The notes: generated by a model from the sequence alone, not told the origin. A stretch of 64,000 nt of DNA from Margaritifera margaritifera (GCA_029931535.1 JAQPZY010001628.1:2552501-2616500); one strand, 5' to 3'; shown: positions 7,729 to 16,993, counted from the stretch's first letter. Translations and numbers: made by a program.

Positions 7729-8030
7729 TCACTACTCTCAAATTGCCATATATATTTGTGTTTTATATGTTTTGTATGTTTGTTTGTTTGTGATAGCCCA
7801 CTCAACAAAAAAACCCTTTTCCCTTGTATGTTTGTGGCGTGTGTTTGATATATAAAATTTTTTTAAAAAAGTATAAAAAAAAATAGTTGTGTGGTGTGTG
7901 AAAGTTTGATATAAAAAAATATAAAAGAATGGATTGTATTTTTGTGGTGTGGTTTTTTTTTTGGTTTATAAAAAATATGGATTGTATGGTGTGTGTTTCA
8001 TTTTATCAAAAGTAGTTTCTTTTAGGTCCG
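7729..8030 (+). other. AT-rich spacer with repeated GTGTGG and TATAAA motifs
   Basis: No gene is visible. The stretch holds several TATAAA-like words and repeats of 'TGTGGTGTG' and 'ATGGATTGTAT'. It separates the penton gene's 3' signal from the CRE-bearing promoter of the last gene. Confidence 0.5.
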
Positions 8031-8082
8031 CGCCTTGCGGGGGTAAGGGGTGATGGAGTGCAAAAATCCGCGAAGCCTAGAA

Positions 8083-8104
8083 TGACGTCAAAGGAATGAC
8101 GTCA
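8083..8104 (+). promoter_or_regulatory. Two perfect CRE/ATF sites
   Basis: TGACGTCA occurs at 8083-8090 and again at 8097-8104, each preceded by GAA, 14 bases apart. These palindromes are the binding site of CREB/ATF factors. They lie about 90-110 bases before the TATA-like box at 8191, where a proximal enhancer would be expected. Related 'TCCGCGC' words flank them near 8024 and 8178. Confidence 0.6.
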
Positions 8105-8128
8105 GACGCGCGGGGTAGTAGGGTGATC

Positions 8129-8151
8129 TTTTTTTTTTTTTTTTTTTTTTT
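8129..8151 (+). repeat. Poly(T) tract in the promoter
   Basis: More than 20 consecutive T lie between the CRE pair and the TATA-like box. Such tracts exclude nucleosomes; here it may also be simple slippage. Confidence 0.6.
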
Positions 8152-8190
8152 AGGTGTAAGGGATGTTTTCCTTCACGTCCGCGCTTCTAG

Positions 8191-8200
8191 TATATTAAAA
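8191..8200 (+). promoter_or_regulatory. TATA-like box of the last gene
   Basis: TATATTAAAA lies 51 bases before the ATG at 8242, leaving a predicted leader of about 20 bases. It completes a compact promoter together with the two CREs. Confidence 0.45.
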
Positions 8201-8241
8201 CAACACCTTCACACTTGAGCTATCCCATTTATTCAACAAAC

Positions 8242-8520
8242 ATGAATAAACAAGAAACAATCCGGCAAGTTAGAGTTCATTTAGAGGTGGCGTGGCACCT
8301 CCTCCAAGACTTGGAGAAGAAGGAGGAGGAGGAGAGGGAAAACAAAATCCCTATCAGACCCCACCGGATGATGGAGGAGGATTGGGAGTCTGAAGCAACT
8401 CATCCTCCATTTATCCTCCTAAAAAACAACAACAACAAGCGCTGCATGAGTGTAGACACATGGAGGGGGAGCTGTCCTGCGTGCAGGGCAAAGCCTGGGA
8501 GGTGCCCACACCTCCTCTAG
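8242..8520 (+). CDS. 92-residue protein with coiled coil and C-terminal cysteines
   Basis: I choose the ATG at 8242 because the TATA-like box at 8191 puts the start site just before it; the TTG at 8215 is not needed. The N-terminal third is a charged helix ending in a glutamate run (KKEEEEREN). The C-terminus has four cysteines and a histidine spaced C-x9-C-x2-C-x6-C-x-H, which could bind a metal. I recognise no family. The gene is a complete unit with its own CRE/TATA promoter and its own histone-type 3' signal, which suggests an early or regulatory gene like the ATF-driven early genes of adenoviruses. That comparison is inference from layout only. The frame shows no lesion. Confidence 0.55.
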   Translation: MNKQETIRQVRVHLEVAWHLLQDLEKKEEEERENKIPIRPHRMMEEDWESEATHPPFILLKNNNNKRCMSVDTWRGSCPACRAKPGRCPHLL

Positions 8521-8540
8521 ATGAACTCTTTAAAAAAAAT

Positions 8541-8581
8541 CCAACGGTCCTTATCAGGACCACCCATTTTACAAGAAAAGA
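8541..8581 (+). terminator. Histone-type 3' stem-loop with U7-type downstream element
   Basis: GGTCCT (8546-8551), loop TATC (8552-8555) and AGGACC (8556-8561) form a perfect 6-bp stem. The flanks are CCAAC before and ACCCA after, as in histone mRNAs. CAAGAAAAGA at 8572-8581 closely matches the CAAGAAAGA element known from sea urchin histone genes. The stem starts 26 bases after the last gene's stop. Confidence 0.8.
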
Positions 8582-8628
8582 TTAATTATTTTTCCATGAT
8601 TGCCATGTTCCCCCCCCCCCCACGACCC

Positions 8629-8720
8629 CGTATGTAGTGACGAATACAACGTCCTCTACTATCAAAACACCCCCTTCCCAGTTTTGATGGTAGAGGACGT
8701 TGTATTCGTCACTACATACG
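8629..8720. repeat. Large hairpin: 40-bp inverted repeat with 12-base loop
   Basis: Bases 8629-8668 and 8681-8720 are reverse complements with a single mismatch, separated by a pyrimidine-rich 12-base loop. A poly(C) run precedes it at about 8610-8621. It lies just beyond the last gene's 3' signal. It could be a terminal or replication structure of the element, or a separate foldback insertion. Confidence 0.85.
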
Positions 8721-8739
8721 GCGTGCTCAAAATTTCCTT

Positions 8740-8960
8740 TTGTACCCCAAGTACCCCTACTATGATAAATTCCCGTTTGGGTCTAGAGAGGCCCAGCAAC
8801 GTTAAACTCCCGTATGGGTCTCAAGTGCCCCAACTGGGCCTATAGACCCAGGTGGGGCACTTGAGACCCAAATGTGTCTAGAGAGGCCCAGCAACGTTAA
8901 ATTCCCGTATGGGTCTCAAGTGCCCCATTTGGGCCTCAATACCCCCATATAACTACTAAT
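8740..8960. repeat. Nested direct and inverted repeats
   Basis: The segment 'GTCTAGAGAGGCCCAGCAAC' occurs twice (near 8780 and 8876) as part of a direct repeat of about 65 bases that continues with 'CCCGTATGGGTCTCAAGTG'. Between the copies, 'TGGGTCTCAAGTGCCCCA' is followed by its perfect reverse complement, giving an 18-bp inverted repeat around 8815-8862. No protein is encoded. It may be the element's terminus or a host repeat hit by the insertion. Confidence 0.7.
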
Positions 8961-9539
8961 ATAACTATCAATATATATATATACCATGAATTAGATAACT
9001 ATCGGTAGTATCGTATGCCAAGCAGCTGTGTACCTCTATGTGTGTATGTATAGCGCAGTGTAAACGAGTGAGAATAAATTTAAACTCAATCAAAGCAACC
9101 TGGTGATCTGGTCTTTCATAACCGTGAATATTTGATAATGCTCAGTCTGCTGGAAAGTAGGTATGGCTGGTTGTGTGCCAACAGTTTGCATGCTTAATTT
9201 TCACTTTTCCACAACGATTACATGGTAAAATCAAATTGTAATGCTAAACACAGAACTACTCAATTTCGTATGCTTATTTGTTTCTACGTCGCTATCAAGA
9301 TGGCATGCAGTTAGGTGGAGAATATATGTCAATTTGATAAAAGAAAAAGAAAAAGTCCTGCAAAATCAACATATACTTAATTATGCAAATTAGAGTTTAC
9401 ACGCGACCTTTGACGCAACATACTGACAAAACAATACATTTAGTATATGATGGATGGTAGGTACATCACGACTTCAAAGAAACTCGAAAGGTACGATTTG
9501 CATATACATGTAGAAGCATTCACTCAATCAGGTATATTT
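8961..9539. other. No gene seen
   Basis: The sequence is AT-rich. An AATAAA lies near 9073 in a context that resembles the end of an LTR or other transposon, but no partner repeat is visible. Short frames here look random. Confidence 0.4.
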
Positions 9540-9724
9540 GTTTTTGTTGGTTTTAATGGCACTGTTAACACATTACTGGCTATATCATGCCGAGGAAATA
9601 AGAGCTACGTGCCCTTCCCAAGAACACACCGAGGCAGTCGATTCGGGCTGATCTGAGCGGGTATCGAATCCGCGACCCTTGGATTACGAGTCTGACTTTC
9701 TCCCAACTGAGCTACCGCGGCAAC
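9540..9724 (-). mobile_element. tRNA-headed SINE, minus strand
   Basis: Read on the minus strand, it begins with a tRNA-like head: 'GCGGTAGCTCAGTTGGGAG' as A box and 'GGATTCGATACC' as B box. The head cannot close an acceptor stem, so it is not a working tRNA. The body has the conserved 'CGGTGTGTTCTTGGGAA' central domain. The tail 'TAAAACCAACAAAA' is shared with the copy at 33,258. Confidence 0.75.
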
Positions 9725-9949
9725 CTAATCAGGTATAACAAAGCTGGGACTTGATCCTAATGCAAATTCAAAATAAACCAAACCTTCCCTATATCCTGCT
9801 GAGATAACATTCTACAATGTCAAATTTTTTACTACCAAGTTATTTACCATTCTACTGCACAATTTGCTCCAGATATTCATTCCATGATGATATCAATAGT
9901 TGTTACATATCTCTCTTGTCTTTTGACATTATCGTCGTCCTCCTCCTCC

Positions 9950-9954
<5 letters not shown>

Positions 9955-10007
<53 letters not shown>

Positions 10008-10025
10008 TACTACTACTACTACTAT
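9955..10025. repeat. (ATT)n and (ACT)n microsatellite
   Basis: Trinucleotide runs of ATT followed by ACT. Confidence 0.9.
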
Positions 10026-10154
10026 TCATTTAAGACGTCTACTTAGAAAATGTAGGCTCACAAATCAAAAATGATTTGTCGCATTTTTACGTTACGACGT
10101 AATCTGTTATGTCTAAGTACTTATCCTAGTGGATAAGTGAAGAGATTAATGATG

Positions 10155-11403
10155 CATTCGGCCCCACGTATTTTCAGTAGGGACATTCGGCACCACGTAT
10201 TTTCAGTAGGGACATTCGGCCCCACGTATTTTCAGTAGGGACATTCGGCCCAACGTATTTTCAGTAGGGACATTCGGCCCAACGTATTTTCAGTAGGGAC
10301 ATTCGGCACCACGTAGTTTCAATAGGGACATTCGGCCCAACGTATTTTCAGTAGGGACATTCGGCCCCACGTATTTTCAGTAGGGACATTCGGCACCACG
10401 TATTTTCAGTAGGGACATTCGGCACCACGTATTTTCAGTAGGGACATTCGGCCCCACGTATTTTCAGTAGGGACATTCGGCACCACGTATTTTCAGTAGG
10501 GACATTCAGCACCACGTATTTTCAGTAGGGACATTCGGCACCACGTAGTTTCAGTAGGGACATTCGACACCACGTAGTTTCAATAGGGACATTCGGCCCC
10601 ACGTATTTTCAGTAGGGACATTCGGCACCACGTATTTTCAGTAGGGACATTCGGCCCCACGTATTTTCAGTAGGGACATTCGGCACCACGTATTTTCAGT
10701 AGGGACATTCGGCACCACGTATTTTCAATAGGGACATTCGGCCCCACATATTTTCAGTAGGGACATTCGGCCCCACGTATTTTCAGTAGGGACATTCGGC
10801 CCCACGTATTTTCAATAGGGACATTCGACCCCACATATTTTCAGTACGGACATTAGACCCCACATATTTTCAGTAGGGACATTCGGCCCCACATATTTTT
10901 AGTAGGGACATTCGGCCCCACATATTTTCAGTAGGGACATTCGGCCCCACATATTTTCAGAAGGGACATTCGGCCCCACGTATTTTCAGTAGGGACATTC
11001 GGCCCCACATATTTTCAGTAGGGACATTCGGTCCCACGTATTTTCAGTAGGGACATTCGGCCCCACATATTTTCAGAAGGGACATTCGGCCCCACGTATT
11101 TTCAGTAGGGACATTCGGCACCACATATTTTCAGTAGGGACATTCGGCCCCACATATTTTCAGTAGGGACATTCGGCCCCACATATTTTCAGTAGGGACA
11201 TTCGGCCCCACATATTTTCAGTAGGGACATTCGGCCCCACATATTTTCAGTAGGGACATTCGGCCCCACATATTTTCAGTAGGGACATTCGGCCCCACAT
11301 ATTTTCAGTAGGGACATTCGGCCCCACGTATTTTCAGTAGGGACATTCGGCCCCACATATTTTCAGTAGGGACATTCGGCCCCACGTATTTTCAGTACGG
11401 ACA
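10155..11403. repeat. 29-bp minisatellite, about 43 units
   Basis: The unit is 'CATTCGGCCCCACGTATTTT' plus 'CAGTAGGGA'. Variants change ACGTA to ACATA, CCCC to CACC, and CAGTA to CAATA. ACGTA dominates before about 10,840 and ACATA after it. There is no unique spacer between units. Confidence 0.95.
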
Positions 11404-11567
11404 GACGCTAAAACAAACAAATTTATACATTTTGAATGCTAGACTTTGTTATCTGCTATGAAGAAAAAAAATATTTGGCTTGTGTCCTCAGTGATTGAAG
11501 TAAATTTATAATCTTCCTTCTTAACACCATACTCGAAAATGTTAATATGTATTCTCTTCGTACATCG

Positions 11568-11750
11568 GACACAGTCCTGTATTACCCAATAGGCAGACTA
11601 AGCACGTGCTTAGGGCACCTGCAAAGCAGGGGCACCAAATTACGGTTAAGTATTGTTTTTATTTTGAATTACATATGGGGGGGGGGGTCACCATAATCTT
11701 TTCAGTGCTTAGGGCCTCTAAACGTCTTAATCCGGCCCTGATCGGACATA
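11568..11750. repeat. Dispersed repeat, inverted copy near 53.1 kb
   Basis: 'AGGCAGACTAAGCACGTGCT' and 'AGGGCACC...CAAAGCAG' here match, in reverse complement, the stretch at 53,080-53,140. A poly(G) run lies inside. It is probably the end of an unclassified transposon. Confidence 0.55.
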
Positions 11751-11898
11751 TTCTGTTTCAAGTTATACACTCGTACATCTATTTGTGCGATCGATTATCT
11801 AAACAGATGCAAGTTCGTGATCCACCTGATTCCCCCCCCCCCCCCGAGCTAAACAGCCAGCATGAATAGAATGAACTTCTTGACGTAAACAGTTTATG

Positions 11899-12268
11899 TA
11901 GACACAATACTGATAGGTCCCTGGGTGGACACAATATTGATAGGTCCCTGGGTGGACACAATATTGATAGGTCCCTGGGTGGACACAATATTGATAGGTC
12001 CCTGGGTGGACACAATACTGATAGGTCCCTGGGTGGACACAATACTGATAGGTCCCTGGGTGGACACAATATTGATAGGTCCTTGGGTGGACACAATATT
12101 GATAGGTCCCTGGGTGGACACAATATTGATAGGTCCCTGGGTAGACACAATATGGATAGGTTCTGGAGTCACTATACTGATAGGTCCCTGGGCCACTATA
12201 TTGATAGGTCTCTGGGACACAATATTGATAGGTCCCTGGGACACAATATTCATAGGTCCCTGGGCCAC
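11899..12268. repeat. 27-bp minisatellite, about 13 units
   Basis: The unit is 'TGGACACAATATTGATAGGT' plus 'CCCTGGG'. Its length is nine codons, so it is open in several frames on both strands; these are not genes. The last four units are shortened and diverged. Confidence 0.95.
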
Positions 12269-12804
12269 TTGATTGTATTCTAGTGAGTATAATTGAACTT
12301 GTGAAACAGTGTCATCAAATGTAAGAGCCTAGAAATAAGGACAGCGTTCTATTTGCTCTACCGTCACCCATACAGGGATATCATATACAGAAACAATTGG
12401 TACTGGAGTATTATTCGTTACTTAATACCAACATTTCACGTTTTTTAACGTTCTTCTTATGGAACGGGAGATCAGAACAGAAACTTTTCCTACTCGCATT
12501 TTAGATTACAACAAAGTTATAAAATGTGGCCCCGGCGGTGTGTGTGTTTGTGAATTCTCTATGCATGCCAAGTGTGCCTTTGGGATTATTTAGTACAATT
12601 TATTATGATTAATTGTAAAATGGAAACAAAAAAACTGATCAAGTCAGATAGACGAAAAATTTGCCTTAAGATGTTTATGTACTGATATAATCACAGCAGT
12701 TTTGGATTGCCTAGGGCAACGATTTAAGATATGTATTGCACTAAAGTTGTACTCTGAAGCGGTGAACTCAGCTGTGGTATGTAGATACTATACCTTCCAA
12801 TATG
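12269..12804. other. No gene seen
   Basis: Unique-looking AT-rich sequence between two minisatellites, without a supportable coding frame. Confidence 0.4.
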
Positions 12805-13294
12805 AATATTGTAGAATAAAATGACTTGTCTGTTGAAAGTATAGATTAAATATTGTAGAAAAAATTGACTTGTCTGTTGAAAGTATGGATTAAATATTGT
12901 AAAATAAATTGACTTGTCTGTTGAAAGTATAGATTAAATATTGTAGAAAAAATTGACTTGTCTGTTGAAAGTATAGATTAAATATTGTAGAAAAAATTGA
13001 CTTGTCTGTTGAAAGTATAGATTAAATATTGTAGAAAAAATTGACTTGTCTGTTGAAAGTATAGATTAAATATTGTAGAATAAATTGACTTGTCTGTTGA
13101 AAGTATGGATTAAATATTGTAGAATAAATTGACTTGTCTGATGAAAGTATGGATTAAATATTGTAAAATAAATTGACTTGTCTGTTGAAAGCATAGATTA
13201 AATATTGTAAAATAAACTGACTTGTCTGTTGAAAGTATAGATTAAATATTGTAAAATAAATTGACTTGTCTGTTGAAATTGTCGATTAAATATA
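12805..13294. repeat. 44-bp minisatellite, about 11 units
   Basis: The unit contains 'TTGACTTGTCTGTTGAAAGT' followed by 'ATAGATTAAATATTGTAG'. It shares the words TGACTTGTCTGTT and AAATATTG, in reverse orientation, with the 40-bp array that begins at 13,486. Confidence 0.95.
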
Positions 13295-13485
13295 TTATCT
13301 TCTCATGTATACAGCTTTTTGTGTGGTATGAACGTAATAACGTGCACTTGAAACTTGCATTTTAAAATTCACACGAGGCATCAATGACAATGTACCTGAA
13401 AAATCGTAAGTTATGCCTAAACGAAAAGCCATAAGTATATATTACAAACTACATTAAAATATTAAGGGATATCTTAGCATTCTAT

Positions 13486-13758
13486 AAGTCCAACAGACAA
13501 GTCGTTATCCCTTGCCTTAAGTCCAATATTTAACAGACAAGTCATTATCCCTTGTCTTAAGTCCAATATTTAACAGACAAGTCATTATCCCTTGCCTTAA
13601 GTCCAATATTTAACAGATAAGTCATTATCCCTTGCCTTAAGTCCAATATTTAACAGACAAGTCATTATCCCTTGCCTTAAGTCCAATATTTAACAGACAA
13701 GACATTATTCCTTGCCTTAAGTCCAATATTTAACATATAAGTCATTATCCCTTGCCTT
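13486..13758. repeat. 40-bp minisatellite, about 7 units
   Basis: The unit is 'AAGTCCAATATTTAACAGAC' plus 'AAGTCATTATCCCTTGCCTT'. Its core CAATATTTAACAGACAAGTCA is close to the reverse complement of part of the 44-bp array 200 bases to the left. Confidence 0.95.
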
Positions 13759-13843
13759 TTTCAAAGTCCCATACCCAGTTGTCTGTACTGTGAGTTGATG
13801 TTGCTTTCTACTATTTGTTACGCTTTTCATGCCAACAACCGTT

Positions 13844-14058
13844 TACCGTACATACTCGTATACGTCTTATCCAACTACCAACTGCATAAACCCACATCTG
13901 CCGTCGCATAATGCGCCGCAAGATCTGCGTCTATACAGTTTTTTAGAACTAATAGTCAATCAAACAACATAGACCCTGATCTGCCAGCATATTATGCGAC
14001 GGCACATCATATTCTATGCTGTTTGCAGTTGGATCCGACTTAGAAGCAAGTACATATG
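13844..14058. mobile_element. Nested foldback MITE, copy A
   Basis: The ends are inverted repeats starting 'TACCGTACATACTCGTATAC'. Inside are two adjacent hairpins built from 'CATAGACCC(A/T)GATCTGCC' around a 'GTCGCATAATGCG' centre. The two hairpins are themselves mirror images. Copies lie at 30,499 and 41,006. No coding capacity. Confidence 0.75.
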
Positions 14059-14280
14059 ACAGTTTCAGTGATCTCCCCAGACATTTTCGATAGCATCGGG
14101 GTACGCGCGTTTTGGGTCATAAAATGTTTTACAAAGCGCGCGTTATCGTCATAAAAACGTCATAAAAATGAAACAAATTAATATCAATGAAATAAAAAGA
14201 AGTGCATATATTTACATAGTATTTTTTATTTACCTAGGTTATAACAGTAACAACAGTGCATATCTCATTTATTTCTTAAT

Positions 14281-14465
14281 TTAAATCAATGATATTCGTC
14301 TTTTCTTCTTTTCACGATATAAACTGACTGCAACATCACAATTAAAGTCTTTTGAGGGTTGTCCTTCAGTACTGATTGTCATCAGGTGGTTCAGTACCCT
14401 CTGTGACAACCTATTCCTTAAAACACTCTTAATTCGATTCATCGATGAGAATGACCTTTCACAAT
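14281..14465 (-). pseudogene. hAT transposase C-terminal (hATC) exon
   Basis: On the minus strand, an acceptor (TTTTTTTCAG) at 14,466 opens an exon encoding 'CERSFSSMNRIKSVLRNRLS' and 'LNHLMTIS', ending at TAA 14,281-14,283. This is the hAT dimerisation region as found in transposases and in KIAA1586/ZNF862-like domesticated genes. Only the extreme end of the domain is present: the catalytic DDE core is missing. An N-terminal exon lies 455 bases upstream on the same strand at 14,921-15,176, and its donor is phase-compatible with this acceptor. It is either a deleted transposon or a degraded gene. Confidence 0.65.
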
Positions 14466-14662
14466 CTGAAAAAAATGGAACATAAAATTTATTAATGGAT
14501 GTACAAAAAAGAGACAAATATACCTGAATCCTAATTAAGTTAATTACCAAGGAATCAAGCCCGTGATGTGTTTTACAATAATCATCACAGAATAAGATAA
14601 TACATATTCCTTTCCATTAGGAACAATATTAGCACTAGGGCATCTTGGGCGTAGTTTGCGAG

Positions 14663-14802
14663 AAGCATATGGATGAAACTATTTCAGTTATATTTATAAA
14701 GTAATACTTTTTATTTATATCTTTTCAAATCAGTAAGCATATGGATGAAACTATTTCAGTTATATTTATAAAGTAATACTTTTTATTTATATCTTTTCAA
14801 AG
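14663..14802. repeat. 72-bp tandem duplication
   Basis: 'AAGCATATGGATGAAACTAT' and the following 50 bases occur twice, nearly identical, at 14,663 and 14,735. They lie in the apparent intron of the hAT-like remnant. Confidence 0.9.
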
Positions 14803-14920
14803 AGGTAAAACTGGAAGATAAAAATTGTTCCGTTTATTACTTGGATAGACAGAAAAGAGAAATGAGAAATTAATAGGAATAGGGCAGCACTCACTTAAGT
14901 TAGCAATATGGAAAACTTAC

Positions 14921-15176
14921 CATCCGATCCAGCAATTTCCACCCAAGGGAATAACGTCTTCCATTCGTTATTAAAACCCGTCCTTCGTTTCTTGATATCA
15001 TTCTTTTTGGAAATCATGATGCTGCCGCTTTCGGAATCAGAATCACTGCCACTGTTCGTGACACCAATTTCTGATTGTCGTAACCAGGCCAACATGGGGC
15101 TAGCCGGGCGCTGGGTAATTTTCCGTTTCTTGGAAGGTGGTGTGTTCATTTTTTTTTTTTTTTTTTTTGTGGCCAC
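14921..15176 (-). pseudogene. N-terminal exon of a hAT/ZNF862-like gene
   Basis: On the minus strand, the ATG at 15,176 opens a lysine-run N-terminus, a short acidic serine stretch (SGSDSDSESGS), then 'FNNEWKTLFPWVEIAGSDG'. The 'W...FPW(V/L)' pattern resembles the segment just before the TTF-type zinc finger of KIAA1586/ZNF862-like hAT proteins. A good donor (G|GTAAGT) follows at 14,920. The zinc finger and catalytic core that should come next are absent. Exon phase matches the hATC exon at 14,465, so a very short spliced product is possible. The poly(A/T) run at the start is slippage-prone. Confidence 0.5.
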
Positions 15177-16993
15177 CTCTCAGTCCTTCCCAGCATATAT
15201 GCCTGGTTAGAGCTTGAGACGCGGCCCCTCAAAAATTTTAAATACCAAAAGGCTTTAATTTTTAAATTTTGAAAGAATTTTTATGAGGTTCTTTTGATTT
15301 CTAAAATTCCTAAAAGACCAAATTATTCGTTGTTTAAGGTTTCCGGGTCAGTACTCCCCTCCCTTAAGATATTCTCTATTGGGCGGGTTTCATTCCTTCT
15401 CCCTTAATTAGTTTTTAATCGTAATATTCCTTTGCCCATTATCATTCAGTTTTTGTTAAGTATTTTATTTTCGTGTTTTTGTTTTATATTTATTTATTTA
15501 TGTTCATTTTTCACAATAATTTTTAATTTAATCGGTGTAACTGCTTTGGCTGTTAATGAAAACAACTGACATATATATATAACACACTACCAGTAGACTC
15601 CATTGTTTTTGGCCAATCACGTGACTAGGTGCAGACGAAACCCTCACCAAAGGTCGCGCGCCGGTGCGCACGCAAGCCAAGTACAAATGATAATGGTTAA
15701 GTGAGTGAGTAATTATCCTGGATTATCTTAATAAAATACCCCAGAAGAGGTAAGAACAGGTGTCATTTGAGTGGGGCTTTGAATTAGGTGACAGGATGTT
15801 TGTTTAACAGATTAAGTTTATAAGGGTAGTGGGAAACATCAAAGCGTAGCGGCACAAGAGCATAGCGTAGCGGCAAGTTATAAAGCGTCGGGGTTATCGG
15901 ATTTTGAAACGATAGCGTAGTGGGCCCGCTACGGTAAAAGGCCCTCGGGAGAACACTGAGTTTGCTGATCTTAACGTAGTGTAAAATCTTGCAATAAAAT
16001 GTAAATATTTGCATACTGCGGGTATTTATGAACAAAATGCAGAATAATAAACTCTTACAATGATGCATCGGTTGCTAGGATACATGAAATGCCTCTGAAT
16101 AACACAGATGACCCAGTCACTTTAACGCGTGACCATAGTTCGGAAGTTGAGATCTTTTTCTATCGTTAGGTTTATCTGCCTGTTTTCCGGCTTCTTTCCT
16201 ACATGTATCAAAATGCCGTGTCAGATACTTTTTCTTACAGTTTTTACTCCAAGTAGTATACAGCTGTAGTCCATCTTGAACTTGGAACTTCCTTTCAGTT
16301 AGCCTTAATATCCCATTCAGACTGATTTCTGTTTTACTTCTCCATTGATACAGCTAACAGTCTAGTCTCGTTAATCTAATCTACGAAATGCAGATAAACA
16401 AAAGTCAGATTAACTGTATGGCTTTGAATTATAATTCAGTTATTTTGGAAGTTTCAATAGTCGATGTTCAATATGACAAATGTCTCTCATCAGATAAAAC
16501 AACACGTAATACAACGCTTTAATGGGGTAATATAAGGTACGGTAAAAACGTCATAATTACCTGCTCTTGACATGTGAGAAATGATGTTTGATGACTTTTG
16601 AAGACGAAGTTTCTAAACAATTGACCTCATATAATCATTTTAAAGACCATGATGGAATCCAAAACTGATCGGGAGAGATAGAAAGAGTTGATATCATATA
16701 TTACACAGGAGCTTCATTAGTCAAATAGTTGGAGATTTCTTGACTACCCTAGTCAAGCACAGTGTAAAAAAATCTAACATCTACTGACTGATCACGTGGT
16801 GTATGGAATTGTAGGCTAAATGACAGAATTTAACAGAACACACCTTTATTCATGTAATATATCGCTAGAGCAGAGATAACCACGCCTAGTCAATAGCATA
16901 ACATATTATATAAAATCAAAGCATTTTATGTTACTTACCGCAGACGTACATGACGAGATTCGTCGCACACGTCTATAATTCAAATTCAGTCAT
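15177..16993. other. No gene seen
   Basis: AT-rich sequence with a patch near 15,840-15,950 repeating 'AGCGTAGCGGCA'. Short frames are not supported by any domain. Confidence 0.4.

Larger units (their letters stand above)
1..8720 (+). mobile_element. Endogenous Maverick/Polinton (adintovirus-like) element, right-hand part
   Basis: A run of closely packed + strand genes encodes a packaging ATPase, a core-type basic protein, a pX-like protein, a chromodomain integrase, a two-helix membrane protein and a penton-like capsid protein. Together these are the known gene set of Maverick/Polinton or adintovirus-like elements. The left end lies outside the window, so terminal inverted repeats and target-site duplication cannot be checked. 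Major capsid protein, adenain-type protease and protein-primed DNA polymerase B are not present here. The right boundary is uncertain: the last gene ends at 8520, a histone-type 3' signal follows, and a large hairpin ends at 8720. Several frames are broken, so this is an old or decaying copy, but codon content between lesions is well preserved. The class is confident; the exact limits are not. Confidence 0.88.

Noticed and set aside
8600..8845. 81-codon + frame
   Set aside because: It runs through the poly(C) run and both arms of the hairpin, so it has no protein-like composition.
9000..9120. Solo LTR with AATAAA near 9073
   Set aside because: No matching second end, primer site or target duplication could be found by eye.
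9640..9724. Minus-strand tRNA gene
   Set aside because: A and B boxes are present but the 3' side cannot pair with the acceptor 5' strand, and a SINE body follows.
10155..11403. CRISPR-like regular repeat
   Set aside because: 29-bp units abut with no spacers, the genome is eukaryotic, and no cas gene exists.
11779..12272. Frames of 115-124 residues with nine-residue repeats
   Set aside because: The 27-bp unit is open in several frames on both strands at once, so none is evidence of a gene.
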